Positions 1 through 5,201 of a stretch of 5,834 nucleotides of DNA are shown here, one piece after another. The DNA comes from Erysipelothrix sp. GTDB taxonomy: Bacteria; Bacillota_I; Bacilli_A; Erysipelotrichales; Erysipelotrichaceae. The position numbers were made by a program, and so were the translations under genes. Positions within the stretch are counted from its first letter, which is position 1. Every line of letters starts with the position of its first letter. A model generated the notes under the pieces. That model was not told the DNA's origin. It was given only the letters and a program-made list of their open reading frames with translations, and did no database searches. Where the stretch lies: assembly GCA_012520695.1 (NCBI GenBank), contig JAAYNU010000254.1:1-5834 (forward strand), given 5' to 3'.

Positions 1-55
1 CGAGTTGCCTCACACGCCCCTCAAGCGTGCGCGTCTACCATTCCGCCACTGGTGC
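1..55 (-). tRNA. tRNA-Leu (anticodon GAG), partial, 3' end outside window
   Basis: Read on the minus strand, this is the 5' part of a class II tRNA that delivers leucine at CUC/CUU codons. It starts with a seven-base acceptor strand GCACCAG (55 down to 49), then TG and a D arm with stem GCG/CGC around the loop GAATGGTAGA. The anticodon arm is CACGC-TTGAGGG-GCGTG, a perfect five-base-pair stem whose loop carries GAG at positions 34-36. It is followed by the start of a long variable arm (GAG-GCAA-CTC), which is typical of Leu, Ser and Tyr tRNAs. The GAG anticodon together with the leucine-type D arm (GGCGGAAT, GGTAGACGC) decides for leucine. The T arm, the 3' acceptor strand and any CCA lie beyond the left edge, so acceptor pairing cannot be checked. 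It may be alone or the first gene of a tRNA cluster. Confidence 0.93.
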
Positions 56-66
56 AATGCTCATGT

Positions 67-95
67 ATTATAACAAAAGAGATTAAAGATTTCAA
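67..95 (-). promoter_or_regulatory. Promoter of the tRNA-Leu gene
   Basis: On the minus strand there is a -35 box TTGAAA (95 to 90), exactly 17 bases, and a perfect -10 box TATAAT (72 to 67). Transcription would start near position 60, giving a leader of about five bases before the tRNA 5' end at 55, as is usual for a stable RNA promoter. The match to the vegetative sigma factor consensus is close enough to expect strong, constitutive expression. The -35 region is shared with the probable promoter of the divergent dehydrogenase gene. Confidence 0.85.
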
Positions 96-110
96 CAAGT
101 ATTTAAATAA

Positions 111-119
111 TGGTATGAT
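111..119 (+). promoter_or_regulatory. Probable extended -10 promoter of the dehydrogenase/hydrolase unit
   Basis: TGG-TATGAT (111-119) is an extended -10 element (TGN followed by a hexamer one base from TATAAT). At a 17-base spacing the -35 position (91-96) reads TTCAAC, a poor match, so recognition would depend on the extended -10. Transcription would begin around 126, leaving a very short leader with the ribosome binding site AAGGAG (127-132) almost at the 5' end. An alternative hexamer TTATAG (119-124) would start transcription past the ribosome binding site, so it is less likely. Confidence 0.55.
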
Positions 120-140
120 TATAGAAAAGGAGTGTTATAA

Positions 141-1046
141 ATGAAACTATATCTACCAGAGAAGTACCAAAACTTCCCATCAATCGACGGAGTTAGTTTA
201 CATTACTATGATGTGAGTACAGGAGAAGGTCTCGAAGATGCCGATTTAATTATTGGAAATCCATCCACCGTCTTCAACAACCCACAAGACTTTCCAAAGG
301 TGAAATTCATCCAGCTCTCATCCGCTGGTTACGATAAAGTACCCCTTGATGCACTAACAGGACAAGGCGTCCTCGTTGCGAATGCACGCGGCCTTTATTC
401 AAAGCAAATTGCGGAATACACTCTTGCACATATTTTATCGCATGTGAAACGCTTGAACGATTATCAAGAAGCGCAAGTTAAAAAAGAGTGGGATCTCAGT
501 CCCATGCCACAAACACTCGAAAACAAGAAGGCTTTGATCTTAGGGACTGGAAGTATCGGAATGGAAATCGCCCGCAAATTAAAGTCATTCGACGTTACTG
601 TTTGGGGTATTAACTCAAGTGGTAGAAACGTAGATGGCTTTGATGCGTGCTATGCACTTGCTGATATTATGGATCAGTTGTCTGATGTGGACTACGTCAT
701 CAACGCATTACCATTCAATCAATCAACGAAGGGAATTGTGGATAAGACATTCCTGGATACAATGAAAGACACTGCTATGCTTATCAACATTGGTCGTGGT
801 GATACAATGAATGAAACTGACCTAATTGCATCTCTTGATTCATTGGGACATGTTGTCTTAGATGTGTTCACAGTAGAACCACTACCAAAGGATTCAGTCT
901 TATGGACGCATCCAAAAGTAACCATCACACCCCACATTTCATATCATGGGGATTTGAATGGCCAGAAAACAATTGATCTCATGCACAAAAACGTGAGTGC
1001 CTTTGTATTTGGCGAAGAGATTGAAAATTCAATCAATCAGTTGTAA
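141..1046 (+). CDS. D-isomer-specific 2-hydroxyacid dehydrogenase family protein
   Basis: Probable cytoplasmic NAD(P)-dependent oxidoreductase interconverting a 2-oxo acid and a D-2-hydroxy acid; the substrate is unknown. The 301 residues have the family layout: a split N- and C-terminal catalytic domain around a Rossmann domain. The nucleotide-binding motif GTGSIG is at 135-140. The catalytic triad is visible: Arg219 in NIGRG, Glu246 in DVFTVEPLP and His265 in TPHIS. After the second Rossmann strand the sequence is WGINSSGR (154-161). It lacks the acidic residue that usually selects NAD, which hints at NADP use, as in GhrA-type glyoxylate/hydroxypyruvate reductases. The usual VD after the catalytic RG motif is replaced by MN. 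The protein is slightly short for the family but looks intact. The ATG is supported by AAGGAG eight bases upstream. The hydrolase gene follows after 33 bases with no terminator, so the two are probably co-transcribed. Family assignment is secure; glyoxylate reductase, lactate or phosphoglycerate dehydrogenase labels would be guesses. Confidence 0.9.
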   Translation: MKLYLPEKYQNFPSIDGVSLHYYDVSTGEGLEDADLIIGNPSTVFNNPQDFPKVKFIQLSSAGYDKVPLDALTGQGVLVANARGLYSKQIAEYTLAHILSHVKRLNDYQEAQVKKEWDLSPMPQTLENKKALILGTGSIGMEIARKLKSFDVTVWGINSSGRNVDGFDACYALADIMDQLSDVDYVINALPFNQSTKGIVDKTFLDTMKDTAMLINIGRGDTMNETDLIASLDSLGHVVLDVFTVEPLPKDSVLWTHPKVTITPHISYHGDLNGQKTIDLMHKNVSAFVFGEEIENSINQL

Positions 1047-1079
1047 AATGGAACAATCTATAATAAGGGGAACTAACTA

Positions 1080-2084
1080 ATGAAGAGATTAAAACGATGG
1101 TTATTGGGCTTGCTCGTAATTTTAGTCGCAATCGTAACAATAGGTGGCTTAATGACGGTGTTTACACCGATTCCAGCATCGCTTTTAGTGCGAAAAATAT
1201 TTGATGGTGGGATGGCAATCGCACCTGAAAACTATGTCGAAATTGCGGCACGCGTTAAAGTAGTTGAGGATGTCGACTATGAATCAAAGTATAAATCCGG
1301 AACACTGGATGTCTTTTCACCCGAAGGAAACACAAAGTTATTACCAACGATTCTTTGGGTTCATGGTGGTGCATTTGTGGGTGGAGATAAAGATGATGTG
1401 GATGAGTACGCAACACAAATTGCAGAAAAAGGATTCCATGTTATCAGTATGAACTATGCGCTGGCTCCCGAAACAATATACCCAACACAAGTTAAACAGA
1501 TTGCTGAAGTATATCAATTTCTTCAAAAACGTTCTGCAGAATATAATTTAGATATGAATCAAGTCTTCTTAGCAGGAGACTCAGCAGGAGCCCACATGGT
1601 CGCTCAGTTCGCAATGATTCAAACGAATCCAGAATACGCGAAGACAATGAAGATTGAAGCGGTGATGGATCCCGCAACGATTAGCGGAACCTTACTCTTA
1701 TGTGGACCGTATGATCTTATGAAGTTTACGGACATTGCGGATGGATCTAAAGTACTGGATTTCTTCATCGGTCGTATTGCTTGGGCTTATATTGGTGAAA
1801 AGGATTGGATTTCAAATCCTGACTTTGCTCCTCTATCGATCGTTGATAATGTGAATAAAGATTTCCCAACTAGTTTCATCATGGATGGAACTACGAATAC
1901 CTTTACGGATCATGGGAAACTACTTGCTACAAAGCTCAGTTCATTGGGCGTTGATGTCAGTACCGTGTTTTATGATGAAGAAGGTTTAGAGCTTAAACAC
2001 GAGTATCAATTTGAAATGAATAATGAATATTCGGTGAATACGTTTAATAAATTGGTCGAGTTTCTAGAAACTCACTCAAACTAG
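1080..2084 (+). CDS. Membrane-anchored alpha/beta hydrolase, esterase/lipase type (HSL-like)
   Basis: Probable carboxylesterase acting on a small ester; the natural substrate is unknown. The 334-residue protein starts with a basic stretch (MKRLKR) and one hydrophobic segment (about 7-28). This suggests an uncleaved signal anchor or signal peptide that places the catalytic domain outside the cell. There is no lipobox cysteine, so it is not a lipoprotein. The hydrolase core shows the oxyanion-hole motif HGGAF (95-99) and the nucleophile elbow GDSAG with Ser168, both typical of the hormone-sensitive lipase-like esterases. His307 in the HEYQF motif is the likely catalytic histidine. The acid is ambiguous: Asp269 (MDG) is my first choice, while the position aligning with the classical family Asp seems to be Asn273. 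The ATG has AAGGGG (1065-1070) nine bases upstream. It is the second gene of a unit with the dehydrogenase and is closed by a terminator starting in its stop codon. BD-FAE or lipase labels are possible alternatives within the same superfamily. Confidence 0.88.
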   Translation: MKRLKRWLLGLLVILVAIVTIGGLMTVFTPIPASLLVRKIFDGGMAIAPENYVEIAARVKVVEDVDYESKYKSGTLDVFSPEGNTKLLPTILWVHGGAFVGGDKDDVDEYATQIAEKGFHVISMNYALAPETIYPTQVKQIAEVYQFLQKRSAEYNLDMNQVFLAGDSAGAHMVAQFAMIQTNPEYAKTMKIEAVMDPATISGTLLLCGPYDLMKFTDIADGSKVLDFFIGRIAWAYIGEKDWISNPDFAPLSIVDNVNKDFPTSFIMDGTTNTFTDHGKLLATKLSSLGVDVSTVFYDEEGLELKHEYQFEMNNEYSVNTFNKLVEFLETHSN

Positions 2085-2104
2085 GGCCCTTGGTCCTTTT
2101 TTTT
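2083..2104 (+). terminator. Intrinsic terminator after the hydrolase gene
   Basis: AGGGCC (2083-2088) pairs with GGTCCT (2092-2097) across a CTT loop, giving six pairs including one G-U, followed by a run of eight T (2097-2104). The stem begins with the last two bases of the TAG stop codon, so a ribosome terminating there would cover it. The stem is short but GC-rich, and the T run is good. It separates the dehydrogenase/hydrolase unit from the lspA operon. Confidence 0.75.
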
Positions 2105-2115
2105 ATCTTCAAAAA

Positions 2116-2124
2116 TGATATAAT
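2116..2124 (+). promoter_or_regulatory. Extended -10 promoter of the lspA operon
   Basis: TGA-TATAAT (2116-2124) is a perfect extended -10 element. The -35 position at 17-base spacing falls in the T run of the preceding terminator (CTTTTT, 2096-2101) and matches the consensus poorly, so the extended -10 would carry recognition. Transcription would start near 2131, leaving a leader of about 17 bases before the lspA start chosen here. Confidence 0.7.
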
Positions 2125-2137
2125 AATGAAGTGAAAT

Positions 2138-2141
2138 GAGG
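2138..2141 (+). promoter_or_regulatory. Ribosome binding site that fixes the lspA start
   Basis: GAGG (2138-2141) lies six bases before the ATG at 2148. It overlaps the upstream in-frame ATG at 2136, which has no comparable site and would sit only about five bases from the predicted transcript start. This favours 2148 as the true start. Confidence 0.65.
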
Positions 2142-2147
2142 TTTTTT

Positions 2148-2624
2148 ATGAAGAAAAAATTTGCTGTTGTAAGTCTTGTCATGATACTGATTGATCTTGT
2201 AGTGAAAACAATGGTCCAACAAGGCCTTGGGTTTGGTAATCCACTCGTGTTGATTCCAGGATTCTTTAATCTTGAATATTACGAAAACACAGGTGCTGCC
2301 TGGTCGTTTATGGAAGGGCACAGCTGGTTTTTTATTATCGTCGCAACAGCCGTATGTTTCGCTTTAATTCATTACTACTTTAAAGAGGACCATGATATTT
2401 GGACTTATGCAGGAATCTCATTAATGTTCGCAGGTACGTTTGGTAATTTATTTGATCGTATTGTACACGGTGCAGTACGGGATATGTTTGCGTTTAATTT
2501 CTGGGGATATCATTTCCCAATCTTTAATGTTGCGGACGCATGCTTAGTAATTGGTGTTGGCCTCATCGCTATTCAGGTCATTTTAGAAGAGAGGTCTATG
2601 AAAAATGAAAAAAATAATAATTGA
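2148..2624 (+). CDS. lspA: Lipoprotein signal peptidase (signal peptidase II)
   Basis: Aspartic protease of the cytoplasmic membrane that removes the signal peptide from prolipoproteins after Lgt has attached diacylglycerol to the lipobox cysteine. With the start at 2148 the protein has 158 residues, normal for the family, and four hydrophobic segments (roughly 4-20, 54-73, 81-99 and 124-144). Conserved blocks are all present: NTGAAWSF, GNLFDRIVHG followed by VRDMF, and FPIFNVADAC. The aspartates in VRDMF and NVAD match the catalytic pair known for LspA. The C-terminal tail is short, polar and lysine/asparagine rich (MKNEKNNN) and is probably cytoplasmic. A start at 2136 would add MRFF but lacks a ribosome binding site. 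It is the first gene of a four-gene operon, and its last 20 bases overlap the pseudouridine synthase gene, an arrangement resembling lspA-ylyB of Bacillus subtilis. Confidence 0.95.
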   Translation: MKKKFAVVSLVMILIDLVVKTMVQQGLGFGNPLVLIPGFFNLEYYENTGAAWSFMEGHSWFFIIVATAVCFALIHYYFKEDHDIWTYAGISLMFAGTFGNLFDRIVHGAVRDMFAFNFWGYHFPIFNVADACLVIGVGLIAIQVILEERSMKNEKNNN

Positions 2625-3513
2625 TGAAGAATTTGAAGGGATGCGATTGGATGCCTTTATGGCAGTTGCATTACCGGATTACTCAAGAGGTGTAGTTCAG
2701 TCTTGGGTTGAAGAAGGAAAGATACAAGTAAATGAGCGCACAGTTAAAAATAACTACCGCGTTAAGGAAGATGATGTTGTAACGTATACAATTACAGAAG
2801 CAGATACAAGCATCACGCCAATGGAAATGAACTTAGATATTGTTTATGAAGATGATCACATTATGGTTGTGAACAAGCCAAAGGGCTTAATTGTTCACCC
2901 ATCACCATCGACATTAAACCAACCAACACTGGTTCATGGTTTATTACATCATACAACACAGTTGTCCGATGCAAACGGAGACTTAAGACCGGGGATTGTC
3001 CATAGAATTGATAAAGACACATCTGGACTGCTCGTTGTTGCGAAAACAAACGAAGCTCACTTAATTCTTGTAGAGGATTTGAAACAAAGAAAGATTAATC
3101 GTGAATACCTTGCACTTGTTCACCATGTCTTTACGCATCAATCCGCATTAGTGGACGCACCGATTGGTCGCGATCCTCGAAACCGTCAGCGCATGGCAGT
3201 TGTTGAACGCAACAGTAAACCAGCGAAGACACACTTATACTTAGAAGAACGTTTTAATGATTATAGTCTCCTTCGTTGTAAACTTGATACCGGTCGTACA
3301 CACCAAATTCGTGTGCATTGCCTTTACATCAAACATCCAATTGTTGGAGATAAGACTTATGGTTACAAGAATACTTTGGATACGAATGGTCAATGCCTTC
3401 ACGCTTATAAATTAAGCTTGACGCACCCAATCACCAAAGAACTTCTTACATTTGAAGCAACAATGCCTAAAGAAATGTCTGACGTAATTGAGGAAATTCG
3501 GAGGGCAGACTAA
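2605..3513 (+). CDS. RluA/RluD-family RNA pseudouridine synthase
   Basis: Isomerises uridine to pseudouridine in structured RNA, most likely 23S rRNA; it corresponds to the YlyB/RluD group. The 302 residues begin with an S4 RNA-binding domain (about 13-60, with RLDAFMA and GKIQVNERTVKNNY). The catalytic domain has the family signature HRIDKDTSGLLV (133-144), in which Asp136 is the catalytic aspartate, plus the conserved NKPKGLIVHP (90-99) and TGRTHQIRVH (229-238) blocks. The length is standard. The start lies inside lspA and is preceded by GAGAGG (2589-2594) with a ten-base spacer, so translation is probably coupled to lspA. A run of seven A follows the start codon (2608-2614). The stop codon shares a base with the rhomboid start (TAATG). 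The exact target uridines cannot be inferred; RluD of E. coli modifies helix 69, but Bacillota paralogues differ, so I leave the symbol empty. Confidence 0.93.
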   Translation: MKKIIIDEEFEGMRLDAFMAVALPDYSRGVVQSWVEEGKIQVNERTVKNNYRVKEDDVVTYTITEADTSITPMEMNLDIVYEDDHIMVVNKPKGLIVHPSPSTLNQPTLVHGLLHHTTQLSDANGDLRPGIVHRIDKDTSGLLVVAKTNEAHLILVEDLKQRKINREYLALVHHVFTHQSALVDAPIGRDPRNRQRMAVVERNSKPAKTHLYLEERFNDYSLLRCKLDTGRTHQIRVHCLYIKHPIVGDKTYGYKNTLDTNGQCLHAYKLSLTHPITKELLTFEATMPKEMSDVIEEIRRAD

Positions 3514-4709
3514 TGTTTGAACAAAATCAATATGATGCGTGGGCAGTTGAACTCGCAAACTATTTTGTTTCGAAGAAAGACTACCGTATGGTTCGCATGT
3601 CAAAAGACAGACGCGAATTCTGGTTGGTCAACCAAAATGCTGAAGTATCGCCGATTCTGATGATTTCAGCCTATCCTAGCGATGCAATCAATCAACCAAC
3701 GATATCACATGACCGCTTAGCACTCAGTTCTGTATTTCACGTAAGTGACAAAGGACTGAACATATCGGTCAATCAAGAAAGTATTATGAGTGATGAGTCC
3801 ACTGTGATCTTAGGACCGGGCATAATGTCTGTTTCGGAGCAATTGGCATCGTTCAAGGGCATTGAATCCATTCTTCGCCCCAGCAACAATCCAAACAAAG
3901 CATTGATGAGTGCGTTCAGAAGCATTCAGAAAACAGCTGTCAAAACTCAACAGAAACTTCGTCGAAGAGCGAATCCCGTCACAACAGTCGTATCAGGGAT
4001 TACGCTTATCATCTTCGCAATTGGAATGTATCTTCGTCTAGAAGGTGCATCGGATGTATCTTCAGCACTCATGCTTGGGGCATACTACAAACCATTAATC
4101 GTAAAAGGTGGCGAGTACTTCAGACTTCTTACTGCGGGCTTTGTCCACGTTGATGTCTTTCATTTATTAATCAACATCATGGCTTTCAGAAACCTGGGTA
4201 CCATGATTGAACCCGTACTGGGTAAGAAACGCTATCTCTTTGTATTGATTGCGGGAATCTTATTCGGTAATATGTTCGTATTCATTGTGGATGATGGTGC
4301 AGTAGGACTGGGAATCTCCGGGGGCTTATTTGCCTTACTGGGTGTCTTGCTTGTTTATCTCTTTGAAACACAAGCGATTCGTAATCCGCGCATTCGCAAT
4401 CAAGTCATCTCAACACTGATTATGAACTTAATGATTTCAATGCTTCCAGGCGTGTCCATGATGGCGCACTTGGGAGGACTACAAGTCGGAATTTTCTTGG
4501 GAATTATATTCTCAAAACGAATCGACTGGGTAGACATCCGAAAGGGTGCTCAGTTTATGTTGATTATATTCAGTGCATTTCTCGTAATATTAATGGTAAT
4601 GAATCAATACAGCGATCCCAATCTTCAATCACTCGCGCTTTATGCACAGACGTGGAAGCACTTTGGTTTTGATTGGTATGCAAAACGCATTGTAAGATTA
4701 TTTTTCTAG
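3513..4709 (+). CDS. Rhomboid-family intramembrane serine protease, GluP-like, with soluble N-terminal domain
   Basis: Membrane protease that cuts transmembrane substrates within or near the bilayer. The 398-residue protein has a polar, probably cytosolic N-terminal region of about 150 residues ending in a basic stretch (KLRRR). The rhomboid core follows, with about seven hydrophobic segments (near 157-173, 203-225, 241-258, 268-284, 298-314, 317-333 and 346-363). The catalytic dyad is Ser269 in GISG and His319 in AHLGG. The second segment carries the conserved HVDVFHLLIN block and ends in GTMIE. The loop before it has EYFR where many rhomboids have WWR. The layout resembles Bacillus GluP/YqgP, but the C-terminal TPR region of that protein is missing; only about 35 residues follow the last segment. 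A strong GGAGGG (3500-3505) lies seven bases before the ATG, which overlaps the preceding stop as TAATG. Substrates are unknown; roles in membrane-protein quality control are known for GluP and are only inferred here. Confidence 0.9.
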   Translation: MFEQNQYDAWAVELANYFVSKKDYRMVRMSKDRREFWLVNQNAEVSPILMISAYPSDAINQPTISHDRLALSSVFHVSDKGLNISVNQESIMSDESTVILGPGIMSVSEQLASFKGIESILRPSNNPNKALMSAFRSIQKTAVKTQQKLRRRANPVTTVVSGITLIIFAIGMYLRLEGASDVSSALMLGAYYKPLIVKGGEYFRLLTAGFVHVDVFHLLINIMAFRNLGTMIEPVLGKKRYLFVLIAGILFGNMFVFIVDDGAVGLGISGGLFALLGVLLVYLFETQAIRNPRIRNQVISTLIMNLMISMLPGVSMMAHLGGLQVGIFLGIIFSKRIDWVDIRKGAQFMLIIFSAFLVILMVMNQYSDPNLQSLALYAQTWKHFGFDWYAKRIVRLFF

Positions 4710-4718
4710 GAGGCTTAT

Positions 4719-5201
4719 ATGGGAAAACGAACAGATGCTATTTCATGGGATGCTTATTTTATGGGACTGGCGCATTTATCTGCGCTTCGCTCTAAGGATC
4801 CATCCACTCAAGTGGGAGCAGTTATTGTGAATGAACATAAAAAAATTGTAGGTATTGGCTACAATGGTTTACCGATTGGTTTAAGTGATGATACGTTCGC
4901 TTGGTCGCGAGAGGGTGAATTCGTTGATACGAAATACGCTTATGTGGTCCATGCGGAATTGAATGCGATTTTAAACGCTACTCAGTCACTCAGGGGCTGC
5001 AGTCTCTTTGTTTCCTTGTTTCCATGCAATGAGTGTGCGAAGGCGATTGCTCAAGCAGGCATCACAGAAGTGGTGTATGAGGATGACAAATATTCTGAAA
5101 CTGAGGGTGATTTCGTATCTCGTAAAATTCTTGAAGCAGCGGGCGTGAGTTTTAGAAAACTCGATAACCCTGTATCGCTTACTCTAGAGCACGGCCAATA
5201 A
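4719..5201 (+). CDS. Deoxycytidylate (dCMP) deaminase, ComEB-like
   Basis: Zinc enzyme that deaminates dCMP to dUMP in the cytoplasm, feeding thymidylate synthase. The 160 residues carry the full cytidine/deoxycytidylate deaminase signature: His78 and Glu80 in HAELNAIL (zinc ligand and proton shuttle) and Cys103 and Cys106 in PCNEC (zinc ligands). The N-terminal DPSTQVGAVIV and GYNGLPIGLSDD blocks are characteristic of the dCMP deaminases rather than of cytidine or tRNA adenosine deaminases. The position often occupied by Cys in GCSDD is Leu here. The family is commonly activated by dCTP and inhibited by dTTP; whether this enzyme is cannot be judged from sequence alone. AGGAGG (4708-4713) overlaps the rhomboid TAG stop and lies five bases before the ATG, so the gene is the fourth of the lspA operon. 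Its 3' end overlaps the convergent rnhC gene by 23 bases. The name comEB is avoided because no competence genes are present. Confidence 0.93.
   Translation: MGKRTDAISWDAYFMGLAHLSALRSKDPSTQVGAVIVNEHKKIVGIGYNGLPIGLSDDTFAWSREGEFVDTKYAYVVHAELNAILNATQSLRGCSLFVSLFPCNECAKAIAQAGITEVVYEDDKYSETEGDFVSRKILEAAGVSFRKLDNPVSLTLEHGQ

Noticed and set aside
719..937. Minus-strand open frame inside the dehydrogenase gene, and similar short open frames at 1264-1677, 2109-2321, 2861-3049 and 3412-3603
   Set aside because: All lie within or mostly over well-supported genes, show no recognisable motifs and have no reason to be expressed; they are shadows of the real frames.
1059..1064. Perfect TATAAT between the dehydrogenase and hydrolase genes, a possible separate hydrolase promoter
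   Set aside because: There is no usable -35 box at 16-18 bases and no extended -10 TG. A start near 1071 would fall after the ribosome binding site AAGGGG (1065-1070), so it could not give a well-translated hydrolase mRNA.
2136..2147. Earlier in-frame ATG for lspA
   Set aside because: It has no ribosome binding site and lies about five bases from the predicted transcript start, while GAGG is well placed for the ATG at 2148.
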